A DNA stretch of 64,000 nt from Cristatella mucedo (GCA_009760855.2 WPIO01000291.1:56585-120584); one strand, 5' to 3'. Shown: positions 40,076 through 51,930, counted from the stretch's first letter. Notes: generated from the sequence alone by a model not told the origin. A program made the numbers and translations.

Positions 40076-40297
40076 GAGTAGCTGTTCCAATTTGGATTCG
40101 GAGCAGCCAGGTATAAATGACAAAAGACGCCGACGGACGGGCGAGAATGAGGGCGCGACCTCGCGATCGGCGAGCAGCGGCTCGCGAGCTTCCGCTAGAA
40201 AGATCCGTGACGACGGCCAGAAGAGCAGCCGCGTACTAGTGCCGCAAACGTGACCAAACAGGGCGGTTTGGCGCTCTCCAGCGCTTCGCTGACGTCG

Positions 40298-40337
40298 GAC
40301 CTCTCTCCCTCTCTCTCTCTCTGTCTCTGTCTCTCTG

Positions 40338-40369
<32 letters not shown>

Positions 40370-40420
40370 ACTCTCTCTCTCTCTCTCTCTCTCTTTCTTT
40401 CTCTTTTCTCTCTCTCCTTC
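40298..40420 (+). repeat. (CT)n / (CTGTCT)n simple repeat
   Basis: Pyrimidine tract of CT and CTGTCT units. ORFs crossing it are low-complexity artefacts. Confidence 0.9.
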
Positions 40421-40617
40421 TCTTTTCGGCTCTCCAGCGCTTCGCTCTCCAGCTCTCTTCGGCTCTCCAGCGCTTCGCTGACGTGGCTGTCTCCCGCTCT
40501 TTCGCTCTCTCTTCTCTCTCTCTTCGGCTCTGTCACGAGAGCGCCTAACCGCAACAACCCACACCCTGGTGTCACCTGACGCCGCGACGTGCGCACATCC
40601 ACGCACAAAAGCTCGCG

Positions 40618-40695
40618 CACGAACGCACACACACACACACACACGCGTGCGCGCGTGCACGCACGCACACACACACGCGCCCAAACACATGCAAA
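40618..40695 (+). repeat. (CA)n / (CG)n alternating purine-pyrimidine tract
   Basis: CACACACACACACACACGCGTGCGCGCGTGCACGCACGC followed by more CA units. Alternating composition suited to Z-DNA. Confidence 0.85.
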
Positions 40696-41669
40696 CACTC
40701 GCGCACGCGTGCCGCACAGCGTCGAACGAGCCTCGACTCTCAACCGCCGAAGCAGGCCTACCTCAGTGAGGGCTCCCAACTCGATCGGCTGTCAGATAGG
40801 CCTTGACCGCCGGGGCGTCTGGGCGTGGCTCGGAGCCGATAAGGCGATTTCCGTGCGCCAGACATTTCGAGCTTCCTATTAGTCGGTCGACCGTAGCTAG
40901 CTCGCGCCGCTTCTCGATCGCGTCGACTACGCTCGCGCCAGGCGACGCTCAGTGACCTGCTGCCGGCGAATCGCATGCCCGTACGTCCGAGCGCTCCTGG
41001 CGTCACGACCGTCCGCCGCGTCTTTTGCATGGCAGAGCAGGGCGCGGTTGCAGCGAGCGTAGCTGTAGCGAGACGTGCCGCATAGATATGGCCTGCGGTT
41101 GCGCAGCGCACGAGCCCCAGCGTGACCCGCGCGCCGGTAGCTGCATCTGCGGCTCGGTCTTAGCAGGCGTAACGCCGGTATTAGTAACGAAAAATACAAT
41201 GCGCGCGAGCGAGCGCCCGCGGCCTGGCGAGCCCACCGGGATAGCGGAAGCTCGTTGGGCGGCTGGTCGGTCGCCTAGCTGCGGGCGCCCTCTGGTGCCG
41301 TCGGTATGCAGGTGCTCTCGGGCGACCTATGGAGAGAGCTGCGCACGTCTCTCTGACGCCGCGCGTGCTGGCTAGGAGCGAGCAATGGAAGTGCGCTGGA
41401 GCGCGACGCTCTCGCTTACGGCCCAGCAGGGAGAACCGGAATTTGACGCTACCAGGCGTCCAGCGATACGCTGTCTCGCGTTGGATTGCTTTCGTCACGT
41501 GCCAAAGTGAGGTGACGCCGTTTGATGTAGCAGAGCAGCGCGGAAGAATGCCAGCGGACTGAAATTCGATCGAAAGCCTTCTGCTATTTATCGTGCTTGG
41601 CTGAGCGCGACGCCTCAATGGTCGCGCTTGGCTGAGCGAGACGCCATACGACTACTACTCTCCTACTGG

Positions 41670-41755
41670 CTATGGCACATCCTTTTCAGCGGTTCTGAGC
41701 TGCTACTTCTATGCTACTCACTACCTCAAACTCATTAACACAATAATTATGTCCT
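41670..41755 (+). mobile_element. LINE family B 3' UTR fragment
   Basis: GCGGTTCTGAGCTGCTACTTCTATGCTACTCACTACCTCAA matches the reverse complement of 19,170-19,220 in the family B copy. Confidence 0.6.
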
Positions 41756-41904
41756 TAGCCTCACGTCAAGTTCATGCACTTTCAAAAGGCTGTAGTCAGA
41801 AAGCAACGCTAGACCGCTCGAGACTCGAACAGCTTCCGTCCAGCTCCTTCTTCTGCCGTTCCTATCAAAGACATCGGAACGAGTTGTGGCAGGACCTCAC
41901 CTTA

Positions 41905-42245
41905 CATTATAATAACAATGCACTCGATAAAGCACCCTCAGAGAACTCAATCTCTTTTCAGGCGCTTTAAATTTGCTGCAAAGCACTTGAATAATATGGT
42001 TAGGGCTGACATGCACAGGTTTCAGGCAGGCAAATGTGGTTAGTGGCAGCATGCACAGTGTCAGCACGCATAAGCACATCAAGGACGAATCACAGGGACC
42101 CCTAAATGCTGTCCTAAATAGGTGTGTTTTAAGTTCCTTATAAATGTGGTCACGTCAGGGGATGTTCTGACGCAGGTCGGGAGGGAGTTCCAGGCTTGGG
42201 GAGCATACAAACTAAACCGAACGGTCTCCAAATGATTTAAGGTTT
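41905..42245 (-). mobile_element. LINE family A 3' end
   Basis: AATAACAATGCACTCGATAAAGCACCCTCAGAG and the whole 3' UTR to CGGTCTCCAAATGATTTAAGG. Confidence 0.8.
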
Positions 42246-42599
42246 GTATGACGTTGCCCGTTTTCCTACATAGATTTTACCCGAATACATAAATTACAAT
42301 ACACACATACAATACAATACACACAATTTTGATTATGACATTTTCAGTGGCACTCGGCAGCCGCTCAGCTGATGGTTAGCAGCAGTCAGCTTGTGTTAAG
42401 CATCCGGATTTGGTCAGTTGCTGTTCTCCACAGACACTAAACCCACGGGTAAGGTAATTCAGATACAGGGCACCGGCTATCACTCGCACTGCCCTCTAAT
42501 GTTTCTATGCATCCGTTACCAGTACACTATTTTCCTCAAAACACAAGATTTAGACTGGATCTAAGTAGTTTTTATTGTGCAGAAAAGCTAAGAAATGTA

Positions 42600-43500
42600 T
42601 AATTACAAGCAATTTATTTGGCCTAATCAATAACTTGTCGAGGCACCATGTTTTTGAAACTTCGCCCAATAGTCTCGACATTTATTCCACCGGCTTTCGG
42701 CAAGTTTTATGGGGAATTGACGCCGCCAGCAATCCTTCAAAAGCTCAAAAAACCCATCGGATTTCTAGCCCGAAGAACTCCAAACCGTATGGCTCGTTCA
42801 AATCCGTCCAACAGATGCTCTAGTGAGTTCAAGTTCGGNGACATTTTGATTCACGATTCCTTTAATTCTGTGCAGACGCCCAACACTGGAAAATGAGAAG
42901 CAACCACATACATATACAAAATGCTGATTTAACAACTTCATTTGTATTGCAGAAGAAGTAGTCGTATCGGCTATGACCGCCACTTGCAGTTGGCAATAAA
43001 GAATCGCCCAACTTCAGTAATCAAACCCACGACCTCGGTCTTCTTGGTTGTGAAGACTGAGAACCTTACTCCCTGGGCTATCACGACCGAGTATACATTA
43101 CACTTCCACTGCCGAGTTTCTTTGTCTTTTTTTTTCAGACAAAGTGCATATATTCGCTTCACCCATTTGCTAGTGAACATACTCCTTCCTTTTGTCGCGG
43201 CAAAATACATCGAATTTGGACTCATCAGTCCCCATAGTACTCTCATCCACAGGGCAGTGAGCTGGGATAAGCAAGAAACAATCCAGCCTAGCCTTTTTGT
43301 GCTGAACGATCGACCGTAGCTTAGACTTAACCACCCGTGCATTCGGCCCTGGTTCATTAAGCCATTAACTCATGGCATTTTGGCTTACGACCAGTCCGGT
43401 AGCTTCGTAAAGACTCTGGCTGTGGATTTTAGCAGGGGCAAACCTGTCCTTCAGAGCCATGCTTTTGAGGAGCCAGAGTTATCACTAGAGGTTATTCGAA
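42600..43500 (-). pseudogene. Tc1/mariner transposase pseudogene, split by a SINE and internally deleted
   Basis: On the minus strand: an N-terminal part ALKDRFAPAKIHSQSLYEAT with SQNAMS (HTH domain, about 43,460-43,360), QHKKARLDCFL, then TDESKFDVFCRDKR (about 43,240-43,200, first catalytic Asp). After a SINE (42,915-43,095) comes VGRLHRIKGIVNQNV at about 42,890 and then directly SPNLNSLEHLLDGFERAIR at about 42,830, the block of the third catalytic residue. The segment with the second catalytic Asp is missing, and the only ambiguous base of the window (N at 42,839) lies exactly at that junction. Stops and shifts elsewhere. Tc1-like DDE transposase remnant. Confidence 0.75.
42915..43095 (-). 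mobile_element. tRNA-derived SINE, family A, inside the Tc1 pseudogene
   Basis: Reverse orientation: GGTCGTGATAGCCCAGGGAG (A box), GAGGTCGTGGGTTTGATTAC (B box), GGGCGATTCTTTATTGCC and the tail GTTGTTAAATCAGCATTTTG. Confidence 0.75.
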
Positions 43501-45639
43501 GGCAACCCGAGCGTGGCAGTGCCTCTGTGCTACCTTAATTCAGAGGCTTCCTAATCATGTTTCAAGAGTATCCTCTAAGATCTTCAGCTGCCTCGCAATT
43601 TCTCGGCTCTAATGGCCATCTCTGTGAGGCGATTTCAAAACTGCTCAACTACCCTCAGAAAGTCGCTCAACTGGCAACATGATCTGGTCGTGTAGCAACC
43701 GGCACTAAGGTAGGGGCTAGCCCTAAAAAGGTCTTGGAGACATCCGGATAACTTAGCTCATCGTTTGGTCGAGGCATCGTCTGTAAAAGAATGGGCAAAA
43801 ACAAGTTCTCCTGGATGGCATCAACGAGGGGTGGACAATCACTTGACCACATTTGCCCGATTTGTTCACGTGGTATCCGCTGCCTCGGTTGCTGGCGAAT
43901 GGCAGTTATTCACTAAGCCAAACGTAGCAAACTGCAGCTAACGCCAAAATATTGACAGATTAGACAATTTAACAATTTACTGTAGAGTAATGGACTTACT
44001 CGAATACGGGCATTAGCAATAACCGAACTCGGATCGATAGACCAGGCTGGTAGAAACTTTTGTAGTGCAATGTATATGCTCACAAAAAACCCAGCTGTAC
44101 CTGCCCTTAGCGTTAGCTGAGGCAACTACTTAATTGAATGCATGCCTTGCAGACACTCGGTTCTGTCCAGGATGGCTCCTAATTTCCCTTAACTGAACAA
44201 TGCAAAATGAAACTGTTCATAGGAAAACAATAAACTTGTGGCTTCAACAATACAATAATTTTAATAAAGTCTTATTTAGCTCCCAAAGAGAACCGAACCA
44301 CTATCCATGTACTTTAAAACTCGTTAGAAGAGAATCAATAAGAGCTTTGACAATCAAGGCATCATGCTAGGACTATACGGAGGACAGACAGCACACAAGA
44401 AGACACTCGCAGCCCACTGCTTTGCCGGATCCCGGTTATAAGCTTGCAGTCAATTATGCACTTGTAAGTACAGCAAAGCACCCAGGAGAAATAGGACAAG
44501 CTCGATTGGCCGCGAGGACAGATGACCGGGACAGACCTGTCTTTAAGCTACGAATTAAATGCTGCCAAGTCATCGTGTGCGTTGTCAGAAGCCAGAAAGA
44601 AGCTCCAGACTTGCAGTGCCACGAGCTTCACGGCCAACTGCTACCACCCAGGCTGCCAGTACAAAACATCGAGCCAAAAAAGCCACCTGCTGGAGACAGC
44701 TGCACTACCCGATTGGAATGCCAGCTTGGCCAAGCTAGCTGCAGTCAGTCACAGCAGCTACCGGGACCGAGAATAGCAATCAAACGAGGCAGCCTTAACG
44801 CAAGAAGTAGAAGATTTTCCGACAAGTAGCCAAGAACTCTTGCTGAGTAAGCAGCATAAAGATAAATGAAGGCTCTGGACGAAATGTGCAGCCCACCAGA
44901 CACCTGCAGATAGGTGCTCAGTTAATTAGGTTTCTAAGGAAATTTTTCAACTCTTCGGTAACCACAAACGGCAATTTCGAGTAAGCTGAAGAATAGGTGA
45001 GAAAGGCATACTGACTGCAGCACAATGTCAAGTATAGCAGTGGAGCGCGGTCATTGTTTGAGGCTCTTTCCCGGGCAGGTATTGGAGCACTGCATCACAT
45101 TCCTGGCATTATATACCCAAAATGTTTGTTTTACAACGACGTGCTGAAACATATTGGCATTCCGTGTGGGGATGTTAGGCGACAGGCACCTTTATTGGCT
45201 TGGTAATGACCCAAAATTATGCTCTATAATCAAATGATGACAAGAAATCACGGAGAAGAAGCGCAGAGAGCCTCGACCCTGCTTGAGCAGCACTGATCAG
45301 AATGTCTTGCAAATCCACAGAAGGGCGGCTTCTGAATTACGGTTGGCTCTAAATACAGCTTACAATTTGGGAGCAATATGTAATGAACTGATGTAATTAA
45401 AGATGTCACAGCGGCTGGCAAAAGATTCTACTAGCTGAAAAGTATGCCTCTAGACTATATACTGTTTTATTAAAGAAAGGCAACCCGTAAACGTCATTTA
45501 GTCTCTACAGCTAATGATGAATCCAATGGGCACCGAAGTTGGTCAATAGATCTAAAGTATACAGTCACGTGTCTCCTTTGCTAAGGAGCTGCTTTGGTGA
45601 CCGTTAATCAGAAGTGAATAACACAATTTGCTCTGACAT
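43501..45639. other. Unassigned host sequence
   Basis: No recognised gene. A 135-codon ORF at 44,422-44,829 (plus) has no domain and another frame is open over the same span. A short family-A-like LINE 3' end may lie at about 44,255-44,310 (minus). Confidence 0.35.
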
Positions 45640-46060
45640 CAGGCGTGCCACCGTCGAGTTCTTCAATACCGAGCTCAAATACTTAATGCAGTTTCAGACG
45701 TATCTCAAAGGAGGCCCTCGAATAAACAAACAATTAGCTGTGCCATTCTTTCACTTCGAGCCCAGACTCTTGGCGACATCAGCTTTTGCTATGGAGGGGG
45801 TGATCCGACACAAAGTAACTCACTGCCAAAACCACAAGTCTTACTCTAGGACATCCTCTCTCACATATCCAACTCCGATATATTCTTTCCGGTGGGCCTT
45901 GTTCTACACTTCCATGCCCACTCACTTCCTCCGATGTTATCCTGGCTAAGCTATGCCTCCCACTTTCTCTTTATTTGCCGTCAGAATAGGTCTGCTCGCT
46001 GGCTAGCGTATCCACACAGGAAAGCCGTCTGGGCTTAGAATTCGGAATATAAACTCCCAG
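45640..46060 (+). mobile_element. LINE family B RT C-terminus and 3' UTR
   Basis: INKQLAVPFFHFEPRLLATS parallels [18 protein letters not shown] of the copy at 19.5 kb. Followed by CTATGCCTCCCACTTTCTCTTT and CTTAGAATTCGG of the shared 3' UTR. Confidence 0.65.
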
Positions 46061-46854
46061 ATTAACGCTGCTTAGGCGCCTATGTGGGTTAGTTAACATA
46101 CAGACGGTGACATGCTGCCACCATATTTCGGGGTCCTTTAAGCCAGTCAGAATACTTTGTGCAGACTCTCTGGCTATTGATGTATAATAGAGCCGCCCCA
46201 TTTCCAAACTATATATTGCGAACCAACTTTGGCTAGCATCAATTCGATGAATTCTCCCTACTAGCAGAGACTAACCGGGTAAGCTGCAAGCTGGCACGAG
46301 CAGCAACAAACAAGCCGATTCCACGAAATCCACATTTGAACTGTACACATATGAGGATGAGGATGGGCTCCCAAGGCCAAAAGAAGGATAGCAAAAACCG
46401 CCTGCACATGCATGGCCATGAAGTGAAGATGTGCATTTCCCGGTGCACAGTCTCAACGGAAGACAAGCTGCGAAGGGAAGTGTACGGTCACTAAGAATTC
46501 GACACTTAAAGAACAAAGGCATGGCTCGAAATTCGATTGGTAGCCTAGAAGAATAAAAATGTCCTATTAGCAGTATTACACGTAGAAGTAATTACCACGA
46601 CTGACTGCTGAAATTAGCCGCTAGTCAAAGCAGCGCAACTACCGTTGCATATGATCGTTGATAGCAGGAGTAGTGGACCGATTTGCAAGTGACTATGCTA
46701 TCTGGAGAAAGAGGGAATGATTAAAAATTACAAAACCTGAGGTCACAAAAATCAGAAGTGCAACATTGTTTTGCTGAATATGACCAGAGTGGATAATCAA
46801 GATAATTTAAAAACAGTTAAGCATGTCAAGTCTAGGTCTTAGCCCAAGCGTAAG
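46061..46854. other. Unassigned host sequence
   Basis: Only short ORFs; nothing recognised. Confidence 0.35.
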
Positions 46855-47000
46855 GTGGTTGCTCTTCACAGGCCGGTCGTGGTGTTGCGTCTTTCGTGGT
46901 CGATTCTTTATTTACTACTACAAGTGGTGGTAATGGCCATGAAGGCCTTTCTGCTGCTATATAAATGAGGCTGCTAGATCAGCTTTAAAGTCAGCCCCAG
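46855..47000 (+). mobile_element. tRNA-derived SINE, family A, diverged
   Basis: GTCGTGGTGTTGCG/CGTGGTCGATTC head remnants, CAAGTGGTGGTAATGGCC stem and tail AAATGAGGCTGCTAGATCAGC. Confidence 0.6.
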
Positions 47001-47305
47001 GAGGACTTGCACTCAATTTGGCCACTACACAACGACTTACGACATGCGGTTTTGCATACCAGCCTATTAGCTGAGAGGTACATAGCCACTACCACCGGAG
47101 GAAGACCACCTTGAAGAGTGGCTTTCATGCAGCTTACTTGCTTGCTGCCGTGGCACCAAGCAAGCAGTCGAGGAACCGGAAGGAGCCCGGGGCACGAGTT
47201 GCATGCTGGATGCAGTCAAGTTGACGTTCAACAACTCGATCGATACCTCGGCATTCGACAGGATGAGCTGAGCTCTGACGTGATAGCACAGTCGTAACAA
47301 CTTAC

Positions 47306-47519
47306 TTGACAGGAACTGTAAGCTGATCCGAAGGCTGCCGATCATTCCCAGACTGCCCCATGTGTGCACCTTTAAACTCGGTGCCAAAGGACATCAATGA
47401 CACGCCTATACCACCGATCGAGAATCCGACGCGCTGCCGGCCTGAGCGAAGAAAGTGGCCACCAGAATAACCCAGGCGTAGCCCCTGTCGGCAACTCGAG
47501 TAGCACCACCGTCGCCCAT
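47306..47519 (-). pseudogene. Second transporter exon 1 (SLC16-like) with two compensating frameshifts
   Basis: ATG at 47519 begins [20 protein letters not shown], matching the SLC16 TM1 signature and 5 residues longer than exon 1 at 32.2 kb. The next part, GFSIGGIGVSLMSFGTEF, lies in another frame, and WGSLGMIGSLRISLQFL in the original frame again, aligning with [13 protein letters not shown]. It ends CTGTCAA before donor GTAAGT, in phase 1, exactly like the intact exon. Without both indels the first frame meets a stop. No exon 2-4 partners were found between here and 32.3 kb, so it is an orphan exon from a duplicated gene, or the first exon of a decayed tandem copy. Confidence 0.75.
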
Positions 47520-48094
47520 GCCTTCTTGTCAAAAAGTGTGCATATGCAAAAAATATACAGACACTGCTTCCGAAAATGCTGATACAGCAGACAGCCAAAC
47601 CTTGCAGGCTCAACAGCCCCGGCAACCAGTGCTTGGAGTGTTGCCATAGCGACAGACGGATCAAGTGGTGCCAGGCATACAGAGGCACAGCTGCAAGACA
47701 AGCCAAACCCTCCGCTGCCTTGCTACGAACATGAGAAAAATTAGTAGTAGCAGCAGTGGCACGGCTATATGCTAGAAGAGGACGGTAGGTGAAGCAAGCT
47801 TTAGAAAACACCACAGGATCAGTCGACGAACATGCCAAGTGCTAGCACAAAAAACCTAGCAAGCCAGATTGAGGCTACTACAGATAGCAACTAGCTAGCA
47901 GCATCACAGTCAGTACCAGAATATTGTTGGGCTTGGAGCTTAAACATTCGGTTCCTTTCAGCAGGGACTGAATTGTTGGATGCCACAACCAGATCGGTAG
48001 CGGCGGCGATGCCTGACAACTAACAACTACAACTGCAAGTACAGGTGGCTGGGTGTGTGTGTGTCACGCGCGAATCTCTATTAAGGCTTGTCAC
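47520..48094. other. Flank of the duplicated exon
   Basis: Upstream of the duplicate exon 1 on the minus strand. No recognisable promoter element or gene. Confidence 0.35.
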
Positions 48095-48205
48095 ATGTGC
48101 CATGGGGCTCGAGCCCACGACCTTCGTCATCAAATACAATTACCTTGACCTTGATCGGGACGAGCATCTTAACCACTGCACCAAAACAACTTGCTTAAGT
48201 GGCTA
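48095..48205 (-). mobile_element. tRNA-derived SINE, family B, partial
   Basis: Reverse of TTTGGTGCAGTGGTTAAGATG (A box) and GGTCGTGGGCTCGAGCCCC (B box). The 3' part is not evident. Confidence 0.65.
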
Positions 48206-48999
48206 AGCCATCCGCACTTAAAATATGTTCTCTTTAGTCCTTACTTTTTTGGTGGCCATTTCATGAAAGCTAGTTTTGAAGTAATCCACTCAGAAGCCAA
48301 TCAGGCTATATACATGGGTGCCAAGTGTTGAACTCAAATGCAGAAGCACAAGCATAGGAATTCCATCCTCTGAGCCGCTAGGAGGAAGGCAAAACTGCAT
48401 ATAAAGTCAGAAAGTATAATCGCCAGCTGCCGGTTTAAGTGAATTGCTTGACAATCCTGCGTTATGGCAATCATTTAGCATCAACTTCTACTGGAAATTG
48501 GTGGATGCATGATCTGCACAAGACACCTTGTACCTAGTAAGTGACACACAGTAAATGAATTGCACAAGACGATGGATGGGCTTTCAGACGATCGACCAGA
48601 CTGAGTAGTGCTCCACGAGCACGCTGAGCAGCCTGGGTATGTATGTATGGACACATCTATTTGGCTGTACAAGGTTGCACACTATGCTAACACGATGCTG
48701 CCACTACTTTGTTTCGGCGAGGAGGGCAGTGGTGAAGTGCAGGGGGCCAACATCGAGTGTACACTGCAGGAATTCGACTTGCACTTGCCCTCGACTGAAC
48801 AGGCAAAATTGCCAATAATCAGCCACAGCATGAGATAAGAGAAAAAAGCTTCAGCAAGATGAAGGGATGCAAACACACAATAGCATGCATAGAGATAGGA
48901 GGTACTAGAGGCGCACGGACATTTTCAGCTCGATAAATTATGTCAGTGAGGACTGTGAGTAAGAGATTTTTGGTGTCTTACGAACTGGAGGACCAATCA
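48206..48999. other. Unassigned host sequence
   Basis: Short ORFs only; nothing recognised. Confidence 0.35.
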
Positions 49000-49500
49000 C
49001 CAACATATTTCAATTTGGTGCGACGGTCACGAGACATCGGGGACGCCAATGAGTGGTGGTGGTGCAAGGAGCACGGCGGTGAAGTAAAAGAGTTGGGATA
49101 GGTAGGCTGATACAAGCACGTGAAGTGACCTGTGACCTGCCAAAGAGAGGATTTTGCAGTCGATTAGTTTCTTCAATAGGGAGCCAGTGAAGCTCAGTCA
49201 GGAGCTGTGCAAGCAATGCAGTTGACAGCAGATCAACAAATCAGTTTAGCACCAGCTGCCGACGACCGAGGGCACAGGCAAGGAGCCTAAATAGAAGCCA
49301 TTGCAGCATCTAGACCCGATGTCACAAACATGCGAACTAATGTGGCTGTCGGATTCGTATCTACACAGGCCCTGATTTTGCAAATGTTCCTCTGTGGAAT
49401 GTAGGCCGACTTGACAGTAGGGGAGTGGAGGGGATGAGCAAGCTCTCAGATGTCGAGTCGTATTGGAAGAGCACGCCAGTTTAAGGCTTGGAGGCTCGAA
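49000..49500 (-). mobile_element. Old LINE family A RT C-terminal fragment
   Basis: Minus strand gives LLTELHWLPIEE and further degenerate blocks; DNA still shows CGCACCAAATT..., GGGAGCCAGTGAAGCTC and GGCCCTGATTTTGCAAATGTT of the family. More diverged than the other copies. Confidence 0.6.
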
Positions 49501-50927
49501 AGTTTTACAATAACAGAAATGAGTTAATTACTTCACTACCGGCTAGTAGACACAACTTGTAGACAATCCTTTGCTAAAGAAGTTTTTCTGATCGGCATTC
49601 TCCTCTCGATGAAATAAACGCAACTCACGAGCAACCCCAACCAGAGTCACGGGCTGCTGGCCCGCTATATGATGTACCATAAGTGAGGCAACAATAGGTA
49701 AATTGATTACTTAAATATATGTCGCTTCCGGTTTAGACACGGTTTGCCTAATCTTTTTAATGCGTCGCTTTTCCTTTTATGTGAAATTCGTCGAAACTTG
49801 AGACCCCACTTCTAACATGCCAGTCCTTAGAAAGAACCCTATGCAAGTATTCCATCGATGGATTATTTGTGCTTATTAAAGTGACTAATCGTTGAACACA
49901 CGAGCCCATGAAAGTGCAAAACCACAACCACATAGTTAGGCAAGCACATAGTTAGCAGATTTAGTCATTTCAGCCACCTATGATTGGTAAGGTTGTGGCT
50001 GCGCCAAGTTCTGGCCAGCTCCAAGGCTTAGCCTTGGCGCTATGCCCAGACAACGCCACGCTTTGTGCAAAAAAGGAGCAGCACGAAGAAAAGCCTCCGG
50101 CTCCATCTCACGAGACCAGTTCAGCTGCTCCTCTTTGCAGCTCGATCCAACGGCAATCTTGCAGCAGCCAAGGGCAGGACAGGCACGGACCGAGCTTTGA
50201 GCTCTTGCCTGAGAGACCGTCGGTAGCAAAGCCAGCAATCGAGCTAATCCAGGCAGTTAAGCTCGCATGCAGATCGGTCGGCTCACACATGCTGGCAAAC
50301 TGTCGCCAAGCAAAATGTCACACAGCAGCATGCCCACTCCTGGCAGACTTGACACCTGCCCAATTATTGAGTGAGCTGCAGCAAGCAAGCAATGGCTGAG
50401 GCGAGGCTGGCATTGGAGACATGTGTACAAACAGTTCCCCCTCAGAGCTTCGCGACACTCATGCTGCATACTAGCAGCAGGCATGAAGGCAGCCAGTGGC
50501 ATAGGCAGGAGCAGCCCGGAAGCTTGCAGTCAATAACATCTGAGATAACGCAAGGCGACGATAGCAAAAGCTGCTGTCAACCACTTCGAAAATGAATCGG
50601 TTGGGAAAAGGCTCTTGGCCTAGAGCAGGGGGGCCTACATGGTTGGGTAGGGTAGGGTCGAAGGGCACCCGTGACAGCAAGCTGCCCTTTGGCTAAGGGC
50701 AGCTATTTGCCCACCCAGGGTAGTCTGGTGAGAGTGAAGGAGGGAGGGGAGCCAAAGCTGGTACAGAACAATGGGCGACCTGCTCTTGGTTCGAGCTGCA
50801 GGTGGCACTAGCCAGAGGCACGGGCTCCAAAATGTTAGAATAATGCTGGCAATGTCCCTCTCGACAGTACTATCCACTTCAACATTGCCTGATGATCGCA
50901 CCCACAGGCCCTTCACAGCATTTGCTG
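49501..50927. other. Unassigned host sequence
   Basis: Contains ORFs of 139 codons (49,980-50,399 plus) and about 80-93 codons on the minus strand, Ala/Ser/Gln-rich, with no recognised domain. Confidence 0.3.
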
Positions 50928-50990
50928 TATGAATAATAATAAAAATAGTACTTTTATTAGAGCCCTCAGAGAAATCAATCAGACCTCATA
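50928..50990 (-). mobile_element. LINE family A terminal fragment
   Basis: GAATAATAATAAAAATAGTACTTTTATTAGAGCCCTCAGAGAAATCAATC, the last bases of the family in reverse. Confidence 0.6.
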
Positions 50991-51319
50991 CAAAGCAAGA
51001 TCTAGAAAATGCAGACTGATAGCAGACTGAGTTCACTTTTCACTGAATGCCTTTCAATTGACTTTTTCAACTGAGGGAGGCAGGGTGTTCGGTGCAGTGC
51101 TGACTGCATGAGAGATTGACTGCATGATTGGCCGCGGCAGCCTGGGCTGCAGGCGTGGCGCCGCCGACGACTCGAGCTCCCCCTCTCGGTTGGTTCCCTA
51201 GCACGGCTGTCGTCCGCCGTTCGCACGGGGCTCTCTACGGTAGGCTGCAGACTGCAGACAGACGGGTGGGGAATAACAGTTTTGTAAAAGGCCTACAGAG
51301 TCTTATTAATTACAGTCTT

Positions 51320-51480
51320 TGCCGAGCTGGTTTGGCCCAGTGGTTAAGGTGCTTGCCCAGACCGAGGTTTGGCCCGGAGGTCGTGGGCTCGAGCCCGGAG
51401 GCATACGTAAAGCACCTGAATAGAGACTACGTTCTCTCGGGGGGCTATACACATGAAATATATTTTTTTATATTTATTTT
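51320..51480 (+). mobile_element. tRNA-derived SINE, family B, complete
   Basis: GCCGAGCTGGTTTGGCCCAG-TGGTTAAGGTGCTTG (A box), GGAGGTCGTGGGCTCGAGCC (B box), then TAGAGACTACGTTCTCTCGGGGGGCTATACACATGAAAT and an AT-rich end. The last part resembles the 3' end of LINE family A (GAAAGAGATTGAGTTCTCTGAGGGCGCTATAC). Confidence 0.8.
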
Positions 51481-51529
51481 GCGGCGGATCTTGAAACGAA
51501 TGCCCTCGACCTTCCTGAGAGACGAGGCT

Positions 51530-51930
51530 AAACCCACACGCACCACAGGCGAAGCTCTTGCGATACGTTGGTATTTTAAATCCAAGCATTTCAGTCACTT
51601 GAAACCTTTGCTAAAGGAACTGCTGCGACTTGCAGTTAAAGGCCTGATCTAAACCAAAACGTCTAATCTCACCAAATCCTCCTTCAAATCTGGAGGAACC
51701 GCTGCCACTTCTACAGCTTCAGCCTAATTCTGCTTTCAGATCTTTCCTGGGCAAGTCATTAGCAGACGTGGAATAATCTTATAGTCACACGCTTTTGCTA
51801 TGCATTTCCAGCATGTACAACTCTCCTTCCCATTTCTGACTAAACGGCAGCAAATGTAAAGTGATTAGAAAGATAATGAGCTCTCAGAGGGCACTACATC
51901 AAATGTGATTATTATCATTTTCTCCAATAC
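51530..51930 (+). mobile_element. LINE 3' fragment
   Basis: RT C-terminal remnants (RWYFKSKHFSHLKPLLKELLRL, compare [20 protein letters not shown]) then AGCAAATGTAAAGTGATTAGAAAG and CTCAGAGGGCACTAC, ending in ATTATTATCATT. Confidence 0.65.

Larger units (their letters stand above)
40076..41669. other. CpG- and GC-rich host stretch with simple repeats
   Basis: Dense CpG and several overlapping 70-220 codon ORFs on both strands, none with a domain. The repeated string CTCTCCAGCGCTTCGCT occurs at about 40,272, 40,432 and 40,463. Could be a promoter-type island, but no downstream exon was identified. Confidence 0.35.

Noticed and set aside
40055-40882. ORFs of 97-220 codons on both strands
   Set aside because: Cross (CT)n and (CA)n tracts and have low-complexity Arg/Glu/Cys/Val content.
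44422-44829. 135-codon plus-strand ORF as a host gene
   Set aside because: No domain, no splice context, and a second frame is open over the same span.
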